64,000 bases of DNA, taken from assembly GCA_013400115.1 (NCBI GenBank), contig VXBP01004008.1, forward strand, positions 504,122 through 568,121, read 5' to 3'. Source of the DNA: Rhinopomastus cyanomelas. Taxonomy: Eukaryota; Chordata; Aves; Bucerotiformes; Rhinopomastidae. Shown here piece by piece: positions 35,831-50,200 of the stretch; position 1 is the first letter of the stretch, and every line of letters begins with the position of its first letter. The position numbers and the translations under genes are program-made. The notes under the pieces were generated by a model. It was not told the DNA's origin and searched no databases. It was given only the letters and a program-made list of their open reading frames with translations.

Positions 35831-38800
35831 CTCTGGGAAGGACCTTTATATCCAAACACTAGACTAGTGAGGTCTTCCTACCCTACTAGATAGCAGTGCC
35901 TGACAGATGCTGCACCTCCATGTTAAGGTAGTATCTGTATAGTCAAGGTTACATTTTAAATTGAGCCTGAAATTGGTCACCAGTATAGCCTGAGCTATGC
36001 TATAAATGCTTTATGTATTGAGCAGAATTATGAAATGAGAGTTTATTTTTGTCACCTAATCCATCTGAATGGATCCACAGTAGAAATAATTTCCTTTACA
36101 TGTGAATCCACATCTGCAAAGATTTCTTTTTCCTTTCTTTTTTTCTTTTCCCCGTCAAGCACACATTCAAAAACCACCATCTAGTTCTGCTTTTGGGACA
36201 TGCAGCATCATGTAAAAATCGAGACCAGTCTCTTGATTCAAGCTGATTAATCAAATTAACATGTTCATTGGAGATGTGGGGTGCTTCAGATAGAAATGTT
36301 TGGCCTTGTGCTGATGGTAAAAAAGGTTGAAAAGGGAGCAGCAGTTATAGTCGTGATAGAAATTTGGGGAGGAAATTGATGTTTCAACCCTCAGAATCTA
36401 AATTTAGTGAAAGATGTCTGTACTAATTTACTGAACCTGTGTGAGTTTTGTTTTGACTTTATCATGTACATGACAAGTTTGATTTCTTTTACTTTGCTGC
36501 ACTGGGGAAGTAACTACTGTTGTGACATGTTGTAAAAGGTTGAAAGTAAGGTCTGTGATTAGGGTTAGGAATAGGGTTAGGTTCAGTAATGGCTTAAGGA
36601 ATTCTTGTAGAAGAGGCAGTTGATTCCACTAGAAATACTTCTGCGTACAAAAAGAAGTTTTTTCTTGATGCAGCTTCTATCATCTGTATGTAATAGAAAG
36701 GTGCCCTTTACATGTGCTTTCTGGACTTAGTGTCATTCAAGGGATTCAGAAGATCTGCTTTCAACAGAGCAGTTCACCTTGAAAGGACACCTAACTCTTG
36801 TTAATGAGTGCTCACTGATGCTTCCTGTAAATGAATTAAGCTGCAACTAGAAGTACACAGCAGTTCTATGGCAAATGCCATTAGGAACCTTTAAGGAGTT
36901 GTCCAGAACTGGGTGCAAGTGCTCTGTATTTCTCTTATTTCAAATATATCTTTCATCCAAAAGCCTTGCTGAGCAATATCATTAATTAAACTAGTCTATG
37001 AAACACAAATTAAAATCTTAGCAATATGACTGACTCCAGCCTTTCCAGCTCACCCACACTGACCAGTCTGGCTTTGCTCCAAGAGCAGCTACAATTCATA
37101 AACTTTAAGCAGCATTAAACACATTGATCACGTTAACTGAGAGAATAAAAGTTGCTGCCTCCTACCATTAGGTTCAGAGGAGGCACTCAATAGGGTTCTG
37201 TGGGACTATCATTTTGTAGTAGCAGAGAAATTTAATTTCAGACATCAGTTTATAACCTCTGCCCAACTGTTCTACAATTTTCCATATGCTTTATTTGAAT
37301 GCCACCCATCAGAAGCTGCCCATGGCAAAGATGTCCTTTGCCTTTGACTTTTTCCTTTCCTTACTCTATTCCTTGCACTTGCAGTAACTGTCAGTGGGGA
37401 TGCACCCAGCTACAGGGAACTGGTCCTGCTGCAGTCAGAAATACAGCTGAAGCTACCTAAGGGATATTACCCCTTCACGTCACTTGTCGCAAAGCATGCA
37501 GTTACACTCTACCTCAGTTTTGCTGGTTGAGATAAAAAATAAATGAGGACTAAGTTATGCTTTTAAGTCTAGTTACATCAAGTAAGTAACCTCTGACAAG
37601 GAACAGTGGCCACAACCATCTGCAATGACTCGCCTCGTTTTGGCATTCACTGAGGACACAGAAATATGCAAGTAAGGAGTTACCACCTCTGACCTGGTCC
37701 TGTCTGTTCCAGTAGCTGCTGCCTAGCACTAGATGCTTAGGGGAGACTTAAAGGCACCATGTACCTCCTCTTGTTTAGCCTTCCCACCATTTGCATTTGA
37801 TGGATTGTGGTACACTATTTCTAGTTAACATCTAAAAGCCTAGAGGATTTGAACTGGTTTGAATGTATGTGCCACCAAAGAGGACACCAGAAGGTACCGT
37901 TTCAAGTGCTGCTATTTTTCAGGTCAGTGATTCCTTCTTAGGAGATTAAAATGTCTCAGTGTACAGTTCTCGCTCAATTTAACCAGGTTAACAGAACCAA
38001 ATCTGCAGTCTCTTTTAGATAATTTCATGAGCTTCTGCAATGGCCTCTCTTTTTTTAATGTTAGCATAGTTTCAGCACACTGGTAGATGTCGATGATTGT
38101 CCTTGAAAGTACTGTGAAAGTGCCCACAGCAATTCTGCTGCATGTGTAGGGGTTGTAAATCCGGTTGAGGTAAAGATATGGTTTTCATTTCTTTATACTA
38201 TGCAGGTTTTGTGAAGATGTTTTTCTTTAGAAACTAAATTGGTCACTGGCTGACTGTCGCCTCAGTTGATGCTTTTAACAAGGAGACAAATCCTTTTTTT
38301 CTGTTAAGTTCCAAGCAACATTTTTGCCCAAATTCTGGAAAGAAAACACTGTAACAGTTGTAAATTTGTAGAGATGCTGTCATTCATCTGTATGTTTAGC
38401 AAAAGCTCTGTAAACTGTAGGGTGTGTGTGTATCTTGGTCCTAACTTTACTAAACAATCCATCTGTTGACTGCCACATCGGACTTGCTCTGTATTCAGGG
38501 CAGAAGTGCTTGTGCCCGAGATATAATTAGAGTCTGGCATTTGATTAATATGGGGGGAGAACACATTGATTAGAATTTTTTTCTTACTTTCATGAGGGAA
38601 AGAGGAGCTTTATTTTTTTAAACTGTTGAACACTTGCAATGAGATGTATTTTGTCTAATGGGAAGTTAAATATACTTTACTGTTTCATTCCAATACAGCA
38701 TTTTATAGCTCTTTCATGACTACCAAATAAACCCACATTTATTAAGAAATTAAAGAGAGACAAACAGACAAGCCTACATGCAAAAACTGTTTCTACTTTA

Positions 38801-40397
38801 GGATTAGCTTGTGCATTTAGATGCTTGATTCCCGTTGTTACTTAGATTTATACACTTAAAAATTTCTACGAGTTTCAGAATTACCTTAACAGTGACTGTA
38901 TTACTTCAGTGACTTAAAACATGGAAAAAACATGCAGATTTTATCTGCTCCCAAGAGACTGGGCTGAGGGGAATCAGAAATGGCATGGAAACCATATTCA
39001 TGGAGAGATTTTTCTTCTCCCCCTTTAACCAATGTCTTAAAAACCTTATTTTCAGCTGATTCCAAAGAGGTTAGAAATAGATTAATTTCTTTTATTATTT
39101 CTTTATGAAGTAAAGAATTCCTGTAAAATGCATTAGTCAGACATTGCTTTAGCTTTTGTGTCAGTATTTGAGGGAATGTGAAGCAGTGTTAAAGCTGGAA
39201 AACTAAAGAATTGGTGTTAGCTTGAACATAACAGAAATGAAGACTGAGTATGCCAAAGGGAATAAGTGATTTTAAATCTGAATTCTGTGGATTTCTTTAA
39301 CTTGTATCTGTACGTAAAATATTCAAGCATTTCTTTGGGTAATATTTGTGAGAGAGATAGATTTGTTGAAGCCTTACCTGTAAATCAAGCAGGAAAACCA
39401 GGGAAGAACCTGCTTGACATACCCAAAAAATTTTAAGGTATGAATCAAATAGGTAACAGAACTTAAAACTTGTCAGTCCTTCTTCAGGGACTTCCTAGTG
39501 CACTGACAATGCCTCTGTGGACTGTTTCCAGACTTGATTCAATAGTCCTATATAGACTTCCATGTTTCTCAGATAATCATCTAACTGAGGAATGTTCAGA
39601 GCTCATTTTTTGTGCTGTCTGTGTGAGCTGTATGTTAGTTTGAATTACAGAGAACTGCTTTTTCACATGAAGCTGAAAGTTATAAGTGGAAGTGAACTGT
39701 GTAAAAGTAGTTCACATGATTAGTCGAAGGAAAGATGTCAGTTTGATTGATGGGTCACCCTCAGGTCCTTGCTGTTCCTCTTTTCCCCCTTTCATTTTTT
39801 TTTAATATCAATCGCTTGATATTTTCTGTTTTTTCTACTATAAATAACAACTTTTGTTGTTAGAATTTATCCAGAAGAGTCCCAAAAATACAGAAGAGCA
39901 AGAAAGAATGAGTAAAAGTAACAGCTTTTAACCAGAGGAATGGTGCCTGGAATCGCTGTAGTTCACTAAGCATCACCTGCTCATTGGGTATTTGAATAAT
40001 AGAATCCAAGAAAGAGGAGCTTAAAACAGACCCACTTGCCCCTTCCAACTCTTCAAAAAGAGTGAACAGAGAAAGGTTTGGCAGTATAAGGATTTCAGTG
40101 TTGGTGACCTGGGTGTGAAGGATGCTTGAATATGCAGCTATGTAAGGTCTGAGATCTAGTGCATGCCCAGATCCTTGCAGCAATCTCCTTTCCAACCTCT
40201 TGTATTGTGCTTTTTCTTTCTAACTCTTGTTTTACCTCCCCTTGCTGAAAACATAGTTAACAGAGTTAACTCATACTCTGACTTGTTCAAATACATTTTT
40301 AGAATCTATGATTTACGATTTTTGAGATAGTTGGAACAAGCCCTCTGACTTCTCCCAGACCTACCTCTTGTTCTCTGTGGTGCTTCTCCAAGTTCCT
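35831..40397. other. Non-coding stretch, no gene recognised
   Basis: AT-rich unique sequence. It contains a very short telomere-like patch (36559-36581) and a 111-codon open frame on the minus strand at 39860-40195, both discussed elsewhere. No supported exon or RNA gene. Confidence 0.5.
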
Positions 40398-40475
40398 CAT
40401 AGAATAATTTACTCTGGAAAATACCTTTAAGATCAAGTCCAACCATTAACCCAACTGTATCAAGCCCACCTCATG
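40398..40475 (-). mobile_element. CR1 LINE fragment, extreme 3' end, minus strand
   Basis: The plus strand reads as the complement of a degraded CR1 tail: TCATAGAATAATTTACTCTG, then AATACCTTTAAGATCAAGTC and CAACCATTAACCCAACTGT. The CCATTAACCC block matches the complement of the 'GGTTAATGG' block in the copy at 29835-29980, so both belong to the same subfamily. Confidence 0.82.
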
Positions 40476-43400
40476 CTTAAGGGAAGATCTTTACCAATAG
40501 CTTTTTTTAATGTCAGAATTTAAGTACAGTGTATGTATGCCCTTTAAATTTTATTGCATGGTTATAATTTAGACTGAAAGGGGAATGAAGCACTTCAAAA
40601 GTTTGTATGGGTCTATAAATGAAAATGGAAATTTCTTTCCAGGCATGGAGAGCGCAGTGATGGACCTCAGTTTTGTGTCTGAGAAGAGTTTACATCTGTT
40701 AGTAAATTTAAGTGATGAGTTAAATGGTTTTTAAATGATAGAGTGTGAGGACATATCCTTTACATAATTACTTGAAATGCTTTTTATAGCCTCAGGATTG
40801 ATGTTGGTAATCATGTAGCCACCTGACAGTCTGTGTGCTGCAGTCCTGCCTTCCTGATGGCTTTCACCTTGTCAAAGGGGCCATTCATTTCATCTCCCTC
40901 TAACAGGTAAAGATAATGTCAGTGAAGAACAGTACTCTAGTAACTCTGAAGTAGTTCTTGATTGCCAACATCTTTAGAAATGGGTGTTTTCCTAAATGTT
41001 TTATTCACAAAGTAATAGCTGTAATAAGATGTTAAGCAATTATTGAGGTCATTTTCACAGTATAAAATTTTTAGTTTTAGTTGTATTTCCTTTAATGTTG
41101 GGATAGGACATAATTTCCTGATAGGAAAGTAAAGTAATTTATTAAAAGATGCTGGAGAGACAGTCACAACCACATTTTTGCTCTGCAGCTACTACAGTCC
41201 CTGGGCAATAAGGACATATGTGGATGCTTTTTGTGTTGTGTGGATGAAAATGATCCAGCTTGGTCTTTGGAAGCATTGTAGTTCCCTGGAAAATTCTGTA
41301 GCCAGTGCACGTCACTATCTCTGCAGGTTGTCTGATTTCAAGGCTCACAACTATATGGCTTTAGCTATATAAAGCTGGTTTTATGTTATGGTCACGTGAG
41401 CAATTTCCGTGCCCTGAAGTACGGGTTGCACTTGCCCTATCCTGCCAGCAGTTTGTGGTGACTGACCTCCAGAGATCGATGCTGGGAGAGGTGCAGAGCA
41501 TCATCCTGGCCTTGTGGGTTTTTTTTCTTAGCAGTGGACAGGCAATGTTGCTTTTCATAGCTGAGTGACTGTTTCTTTAGAAGGTCTTACAGGAGCCACA
41601 AAAGTGAGCTCTTCCATCCAACAGCTTTGAAAAGCAGTTCAGATAATGGCCATTTTACACCATTTCCAACTTTGCCTTTTTTCCTTCCTAAACCAGGAGA
41701 GAGGTGAAAGGTGGGACATTTTAAGAATCAGAGAAACCTTTTATTGCAAAGTTTGACATAGTGAGAGGGGCTAAGGAAAGTGAGGTCCATCAAGCTGAGC
41801 CAGGTGGCGTGTCAGCCTTCTGTTGGTGGCTGGACCCCTTGGGGTAGAGTGCCAGATCAGCATGTGGAGCCATGTCTTTGGCACCTCGCTTGGCACCTAG
41901 GTGTGTTACTGAATCAGCATGATCACTGAATAGTGGCTGACTCAGTGTGACATACGGCAGCACCACCTTCCACACTCCTGGAAGAGATTTGAATTTTCCA
42001 GAAATTTGTATGTTTACCTGTTTTGAAACAAATATGCTTTGAACATGTATCTCAGCTGCTGTAAAGGGTTTCTTTTTGATACCCAGTTTCATGACATATC
42101 TATTTATATATAATGCTACTGATAATTTCTGTATGATTAATTGTAATGTATTTTGTGCTGTATAGAGAGTGTGGTTCTTCTGTTACTCTGTACTGGGTCT
42201 TTGTCCCATGTTTGATGGGCTAACGTGTATGTTTACAGCTATAGGCAGTAGTCTGTCACTGGTGATATATTTAAAAAGATGGGGGAAAAGGGACTGTGCA
42301 CCCTCTGATCAACCCTGGTCAGTAATTTAAATATTTTCTATTAAGGTGAGCTGCTCCTGGGCAAATTTGCTCTACTTTTCTTCCTTCCAAGTAGCCCTGC
42401 TGTTAGGTTTGGAAAGTCCTATACTGTAAAGTTGGCACCCTGGAAAAATAAAGACAAAAACCACAAGAAGAAGTTCAAAAGAAATACAGACTAAGAATGA
42501 AGTTTTCAAGCTACGTTCCAAGGCAAGGACTTTTCATCTTTATAGCTTTGAATTGTGAATCAAGGCAGTAAAAGTTACTACTAGGTTAAAGTTTAAATGG
42601 CATAGAAAAAGGTAGAAAAAAGATTAAACATATTCTGTCTGGACAGTGGAACAAAGACTTTGAATCCTTATCTATGCACCTGTCTATTGAGTATCTAAGT
42701 TCCAGGAGTCCCACAGAGGACATGCAATGAGCACTCTTATTGTTCGTATTAAGAACTGAAGTAATTGAAAGGAAAAGTAAGGTAAGGAGAATCAGAAATC
42801 AGATGTGACTGCCTGTATGGTTAAAAAATAATTTAAAGGGAAAGTGACTATCAAGCAGTTCATATTATGGAAATCTGACCATTGAAGATAGAATAAAAAA
42901 AATCTATTATTCTTTGAAAGAGTTTTTCCTCTCGAAGTAAGACTTAAATATCATTTGAAAACCAGTAATTTTCACAAAGTGCCTCACTGGCCACTTGTAA
43001 AAGAGCAATTCAAATGCATGGTTTTTTTGATTCTTTGAATTTGTGTGATGGCTGGATCTGAGCCATGGGGATTTTTTAGTTTGTTTTTATTTTTCCTGTA
43101 AAGATGTGTTTTTTTGAATCTTGAAAATTAAACATGGCCAAGTGAGCGTGTTAAAATGCCATGCTCTGTTTACTATGGCTTTCTGTTCAATACAGACATC
43201 TAATTCAAAACTCATGTGACACCTCTATGCTGCTAAGAGAGTAATAACAATAATATTTTTAATGCTTTATATTTTGCTTCAGTGAAGTGGCATAATTTTT
43301 GAGCTGTCCTATGAGTGTATTAAATTGGTAACTCTAGAAGCATGTTACTAGCTAAGTGTATTAACGATATATGTAAAATTGTCTTAATTAGATAAAGACT

Positions 43401-44305
43401 GAAATAATATCTGCATTGAACTGTAGTTCATGCAGAACTTCCAAATTCTAGATCAACCCTGTAGCATCCTTATAATTATGGAAGAAGCATAGGTAATTAC
43501 TTCCATTGGGAAAAAACCACAACCAACTGACTTAGGAAACAGAGAAAAATGCTTTAAAACCAGATTGTGGTGCTTTTATTTAATACAGACATTCTGTCTT
43601 AAGCAGAAGCTCAGCATCTTGCAAAATGAACTACTGTCATGGCAGTCACTGTAACTTATGAGATATCCTGGAAGAATATGTGTTGTCTAGCATTGCTATG
43701 AGCTGTGATAGGTTGTATCATTATTAGATGTTAAGATTTTGTGTGTATGTTAAATAACTCTAACACATGGCACAAGTTTGTATTCGGCTTTTGTACGTGT
43801 ATCGCTAAGGAATTTCCTTTTTTACTTTGGGACCCACTCAAAAGCTGAATTCTGGTTTTATCATCCATATTTCTTACTGAGGTTCTTACTCTGCAGCCCA
43901 AGAAATTTGCAGTGTCACTTTTCTGGGACCAGAAAATCCAGAAGATGTTACCTGTGACGTTAAGGCAGGCTTCTTAATGTCAGACAGCCGTTATTGGTCA
44001 CCTGAAGAGGTCTTTATAGTCTATGCTGAGTGCACATTTGACCCAAAGCATGCTCTCTCCATGCAGTTGATGGCACATTTCTTAATCCAGTGAGCTGATG
44101 CTGTGGTTGTCTCACGTGAGCTGGTGAAGCTCTTCTCATTCACTTGTTTCCCTGGGCTTGCTGTACTTGATTGGTAGTGTCCTGCCTTTAGTTTTCAGGT
44201 TTATCTTTGAGGAACTGTATTAATTCATATACAGTTCCACATGAAGATCTGATGTGGACAGAAACATCCCAATTTGCAGAGAAGAAACTAATACAAAATA
44301 CAAAA
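40476..44305. other. Non-coding stretch, nothing recognised
   Basis: AT-rich unique sequence with no recognised exon, repeat or RNA gene. A stop-free stretch at about 43880-44092 on the plus strand was examined and has no homology I can name. Confidence 0.5.
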
Positions 44306-44362
44306 TTGGCTGGGCTTGATGAGCTTGAAGGTCTCTTCCAAGCAAAATAATTCTGCCCTTCT
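44306..44362 (+). mobile_element. CR1 LINE fragment, extreme 3' end
   Basis: Short match to the CR1 tail: GGCTGGGCTTGATGAGCTTG, AAGGTCTCTTCCAAGC, then a degraded TTCTGCCCTTCTGTG end. Only about 55 bases remain. Confidence 0.75.
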
Positions 44363-47184
44363 GTGTGCACAGTGTGTTGTTTGTACATGACCTTTCCAAG
44401 CATCATGCTCTGTATACATCTCATCTTTGAATAAAGTTGCTGAGGAGGATCATTCCTCCAGTCCTCAAGGATGGCCTAATTACCACTTTCTGAGAAGAAA
44501 ACATTGTTAAAATGTTTAGGTCTTTTAAATGCTGTGGGTAGAGAAACGCTGTGCCCTGCAGGTTACTGGATTTGCTGCACATAGTCAGACCACCAGGACG
44601 AAAACATAGCTGAGCACATCTGGCATTTCCTGGGATGTATTGTCTGGAAACCTGGAAATTGTGGCTGTATCTAAAATACAAGATGAGTTTGCTTTTCTGT
44701 CTGAAAAACTATAGACATGAGAAACTCCAGATACACAATATCCTGTTTTATGAGGGCAGCACTTTTCTAACAGTTTGCTTTCCTAGCGCAGAAATGGGCC
44801 TGCTTAATTTTAGACCTCTGTGCAAAACTGAATAGGTGAAGAGAATACGCCTGTTCTAACGCAGCACGTAATGTCTCTGGTATGCTTTGATGCTCGCCGG
44901 GGAGCATCCTGTACGTGGGTTCTTCACATGGGACTGTTTGGGTTTTTTTAACCCAAGTATGAACTACAACTCAGTGTGACAGACATTAGCCCTGGTATGA
45001 CTGTATCAAGGTATTTACCCCAGTGCAAAGCCACTATTTGCAGTGCTCTACAGTTCATTAGTCAGTGGATTGCAGTTCAGCATTGGTGCATGACAACTCA
45101 TGTGGCATTACAAATTCCTCCAGATCAGCTGCGAGCACACAGCCAGTTACCTTCCACATGCAAGGTATGCAGTGAGCCTTTTGCTCGGTGTCCCACACCA
45201 CATTTCATCTCCTTCGAGCTGTGTGCTCAAAGGTGCCAGTCCCACTGCATAATGGTAGGCAGCTTGCTTAAGATGTCTTGTGTTGAGAACGCCCTTGCAC
45301 TTTTCCTCCATGCTCTGACAGATCATTAGGCTAAGCAAAGTGTCCAGGAGCCACCTTCTCTTTCTTAAAGTTGCCTCTGCTGGGTCAGTGGAGCCATGCT
45401 GATGTGGAACTGTTTTTCTGGGGTTGTGGTGATTTGCAGGGAGCTGAGGAAGCGCTTGGAGGGCCCCATGGTGGTAGTTCCATGAGAATATGGAGGGATG
45501 ATTAATGATTTGGAAGAATTACTACTGAGAAAATAGCAAGAAGAAGCTGATGTAAAGAGCCGTGGCTTGACAGGCCATGGGCTGAAGACTGCAGTTGCAT
45601 GATCCTTGTGAGATTTTCCTCTTTAAAAATTCTTTGAACAATATTGACCCACCAGAGTGATCTGGTGCTGGTACAGTGCTTTGCATCATGTTAGTGCAGT
45701 GATTTTTATGTTGTGCTGGATATCCTAAAATGTGCACTAAAAGCTTTTTTGGGATGAATTCCTGTCTGAGCTACTCTTCAAGTGTTTTAACAGCATGTTT
45801 TGTATAAATTCATACATAAACCTACATCACATGTTTTTTAATGTGGAAAAAGGCTTCAGTACAGAAATTGCCTTATTCTGTTAGGTTAAATGTTTATTTG
45901 TAATCATAATATTAAAAGTTCTTGATTCTCTGCTCTAGGAGAATTCTAGGAGAATCTCATGGCTACTGAGAAATGAAATAAATGTATTTTTCATAGAGTA
46001 TTTTTTAATTAAATTATGTCTATTTATGACACAGTAGTGGGTTTCCATTAAAAAATAATCTTCAGAAGGAGGTAAAACTGCTTTTTGAAACTAGTTTGAG
46101 TGAGTCACTTCATTGTTCTGTGTAAGTATTAATTTTTAATTTGAAGAGATTTTTTCAGACCAAGATGTCTAATATAAAGTACCTTTCACGGTATTGTATT
46201 TCAAGGTATTTCAAGACATGATATTAAAAATATTATGAAAATAAAGATTTAACTGTGGGGCTATTTATATTATATATAAATTGATAAACTTCACTGTTGA
46301 TGCCTATTGCATCCACACTATGTAGAAACAACAGATGAGAAAGCCCTGAATGTTTTACTCAGCCAGCTGAAATCTCTTTTGTGTAGTCTACCCTACATCC
46401 TATTCTGCTGTAATCTTGCCAGATTTTAGAAGATGAGCATAGTCATCTGAGATGTCCCTTAGCATAAATGTCCCATGCAAAGCATTTAGATGATGCTCAA
46501 ATCAAAACTGAACGGTTGTCTGCTTGTAAACAGTGCCAAGAGTAGTGTTTGTAGCTGCAGTGCTGACTCTGGATGATACGTGAAACTAAACCCTTTAACA
46601 TGTGTCACACTGTAGATTTGAGGCTGCTTCGCGTACAGAAGGGGTGTTACACTTCCTCACAGGCCTGGATTGTTAGTCAGCCTGGGAAATTACATTCTTA
46701 TCAAAATTCCCCATGAAACTCCATTGGGATAAAATATTAATCTCTTCTTGCCCTAAAGTTTGTCTTACTAAAAAGCTGCTGTGTTCCATCTCCTAAGGAC
46801 TTGCATTAGGTTATTCAATTGTTATTTTGTATGCTGTTCGGGATTTTCAGATGAAAAGCCTTTGTTTGTATCCTCTTCCTTGCCTCACCTAGCCTGAAGT
46901 AATGAACTCTACAGTAGCCTTTTCAAACCTGAGACCTCACGTTGGGTTCCATAGGAAAGGGTAGGTGTTTTAAACACAGATGGGTGATATGTTGGCTAAG
47001 AGGAGGTTGCACTCGTACAGTATGCCATTTCCTGCTTCAAGAAAGTGTCTGCCTTGTCTTTTTAGCCTGAATTTCTTTCACAAAGTAAAATGGAGCTGGC
47101 AGATTAGCTTGTTGTCCTCTAGTGACTTTAATATGTCTCCTGAGCAGAATAGTTTTGCCCTATGTACCATAATGAGCATAGCAT
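44363..47184. other. Non-coding stretch, nothing recognised
   Basis: No recognised exon or repeat. AT-rich with T-leaning plus strand. Confidence 0.5.
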
Positions 47185-47290
47185 AATTAACCATTGGAAC
47201 ATCTTGCCCCAATAGGTTCTCTGTCACTTGAAGTCTTGATTTAAATACTGTAATTTTCTTGAGAGACACATACTAATGCATCTAAGCTTT
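47185..47290 (+). mobile_element. Probable ancient CR1-type LINE fragment
   Basis: The stretch AACCATTGGAACATCTTGCC, TTCTCTGTCACTTGAAGTCT and TGATTTAAATACTGTAATTT follows the block order of old amniote CR1 copies (as I remember them from turtles). In those copies an ORF2-end 'AACAACTTGCC' block is followed by 'TCACTTGAAGTTTTTAAATCAAGACTGGAT'. It is much more degraded than the other CR1 copies here and belongs to a different, older lineage. Identification is from memory of consensus sequences. Confidence 0.55.
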
Positions 47291-50200
47291 GAAGAGCTCT
47301 ACAGAGAGGACACTGGGTGAAAGTCAATATCCTTTTTCATCTAAGGTCTCAGAGTAAACCGTAAAGATGGTATTCTTTTAGCTCTAAGAAGCACATATAT
47401 GGTTTTATCAAGGTATTGCATGGGCTAATCTGTTGCACTCAGTTTTCATGACACTGATTGTTTTTCCTTAAATGGTATTGCAAAACAAGATGTTGGATTC
47501 GTGGCAAATTAACCGTCAAAGGCTCCCACCAAGCTGTTCCCTCATCAGTTGTCTTCCAGGAGTCCTATATCTGCTGGTCTCCTTGCTTCCTTCTTAAAAA
47601 TAATCTCTTCCTCTTCTATCACAGAGATGAGCATTTCCACAGACAGAAAAACCCCCTCACTTGCTTCTGTACAACATGGCTTAGACTTGGTAACGGCTGT
47701 TGCATTATTTATGAGTGTTTACTTGCCATCGTGGTGAGATCTGCGTTTTTATGACTTAGCAAACTGTTTTCCAGTCCTGAAGAATATTGCCGTTTTAGAG
47801 GCACAGCATGTAGGATCAATGTGGTGAGGTTTACCTTTCTACATCTTCTCCTTTTCTGTGTGTGAGTACTCCAGGGTGGCAGACTCTGTGTAGCTGCATC
47901 ATCAATACTGAGCAAGTACTAGTAGTGGCCTCTTCTAAAGATACTACTGTGGGCAGAGTTACTGGCACATCATATGGCCTTGTTCCATTCTTGTGGAGAA
48001 ATACCTGCAGGTAAAGCTTTCAGTACTCATCAGAGGAAGTTTCTCACTGAAACTGGCTTTTTGTTTGTGCCACCCATTAATGTCGTGTCTGCAGACAAAA
48101 TTCACTCCATAACACAGTTAGAATTTATTATTCTGTAAAAGACCTTGTGACAAAAGTACACCTGGATAGATTTATTTAGGTTACACAGGAGTGGTTGGGA
48201 GTTGTGTGTTGTTTGAAAGCAAGACAATGGTGTTATAGGGAAGGAAGATTTGCAGTAAATGAATTGGTTGCAATAGTTAAAGCTGAGGTTTGTAATTTGT
48301 CTGTGAAGAACCTTGCGTAATATAGGGTAAACAGGATTGTATTTGTTCCCGGGGCTTTCTAGCATCTGTTTAAGGGCATGTACACAAAATTTGAGATTGC
48401 TAGTCTTTTCCTTTTGTGATGCAAGTGAAGAATACTGTGCTCTGCCCTATTATTGTGCTTCAATTGGAGCTGATGCCACCGTGGAAGCACTGTGGTTCTT
48501 TTTTGCATTCAGTGCCTGTGCAGTTCTGAAGCAGCCCGCAGGCGCTCTATTGTCGTTAGCCTCACACAACACTTGGGGCCCTATTTTGAATGGCTCATGC
48601 ATTAAAGAGACTTTTTCCTTATTTTTCTAAATGCTTTGCATTGTTTCACGAGTCTATCAGTGAATTTTACTTGTTTAGTTCAGTACAACCTTTTAAAGAA
48701 AATACTTTTAACCCAGTTGTTGACACTCAAAGTTTTGTGCTTGTGTCTGAGTGGATCACAAAGTCTGTGTGTGAGACGCTCCATGTAGCTCAGAAAATAA
48801 ATTATATAGTATATTGTCATATCTGTCGTTGTCTAGAATTTGACTAAGGCTTACAACTTCAAATGTGAGGCTATGCTTCTCTTTGGTGTTCAGAGAGGGC
48901 GACTAAACTATTGTGGCTGGTGTTGCGGTGGGATACTTGTGAGGCTCGTCCTTTGTTTTAATCTTTAAGTGCCTCAGGAGTCATCCATAAAGGATATCCC
49001 AGCGGGGGAGATGAGGTGTTGTGGACAGTTGGTGGAGGGGGCAGAGTAAAAATTCTGGAAAAATCTGCAGATCTCCTTTCAGGATTTCCACTTTTGTTCC
49101 CTTTGGCTAAAATAAGTCTTTGAAAATGGTGCTGTGGAAGTGGGTAAATGAAAGAGAACTACATGGGGCTAAGGAATGGTGATGTTCTTTTGGGAGTTCA
49201 AGGCATTTATACAGTTTGAGAAAGAGAGTGGGGAGCTCAGTATTTGATAAAATCTACTGGAGCCCTCTAATTTGTTGGAAATAAAAAAGGAAAAATGGAA
49301 AAAATTTAGGTTATTCCCTTGTTTAATTTGCTAGACTGGCACTAATTCTGCAGTTCACTTACTGTACTACTTAATTTCAATATCTACTCTGCATTCTTGA
49401 TTTCGACAGGGGAGAAGGTGGATGCTGAGGGCAAAAGGGTCCTGCATTGGAGGGGATTTGAGTGGAGCTTTGCAGCAAATTGTGCGTACCCTTTTCCCAG
49501 CTGAGCCCAAATACAACTCATGTAAATGTTATTTATGATTTTTTTTCATAGGCTTTTTAATTATGAAATAGTTTTGCCACTTCAGTGAAGCTTCACAAAC
49601 ATAATTTTTCTGACATGTTTTATAAAACTAGATGGAGATCCTCAAACAGAAAAGGTAAATTTGCAGGTGCTAACACAAATAATACAGGAAGTCTGTCCTG
49701 ACAGGTTCTAATTTCAAAGTTGCTGCATGCTGCAAGGTTACTTAAATTTACAGCAGGGCAGAAAGCTGTTGCTCTAGAGATACTGTCAGCCTGTGGCCCC
49801 CATTTTTCATTCATGCACTGCTCCCTTTGCAAGATGAAATACTGTTTTGCTTAAAAAACCTTTCCCTTACTCTACAACCAGCTTTTTAAGAAGGAATCAC
49901 AAACATCTTCCGTTTCTGGTGTCGACTTCTTGTTATAGACATTGATTAAACTTCCTAAACCTGTTACACAAGTCACATTTCCTGTTAAAATATCAACAGA
50001 AGCTTGTTCTTCAGAGAGGCAGTCAGGACGAGGCCCCTAAAAACGCACCAGATCTGTCTCCCTGTGCTTCAATATTTTGAATAGTCTTTTGACCAAAAAC
50101 TAGTTCAGTTAAGTACCTCAGCTCTCTTCTGTGGGAACGTTTGTTTCGCACAATAGAATTCCCCCTTACAGTTGTCTCTTTTCAGAGAGGTTCATTTAAT

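Noticed and set aside
36559..36581. Interstitial telomere-like sequence (TTAGGGTTAGG, ATAGGGTTAGG)
   Set aside because: Only about four imperfect units; too short to distinguish from chance.
43880..44092. Stop-free plus-strand stretch of about 70 codons that reads like protein
   Set aside because: No homology, no ATG near its start and weak splice signals. Frames of this length are expected by chance in 64 kb.
47627..47733. Exon-like piece (acceptor CTATCACAG, donor GTGAGA) with a hydrophobic frame, considered as the exon preceding the PEDS1-like exon
   Set aside because: With the visible donor it ends in phase 0 or 2, while the exon at 62362 needs one leftover base. In the hydrophobic frame, joining it to 53505 creates a stop. 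No residues match the family convincingly.
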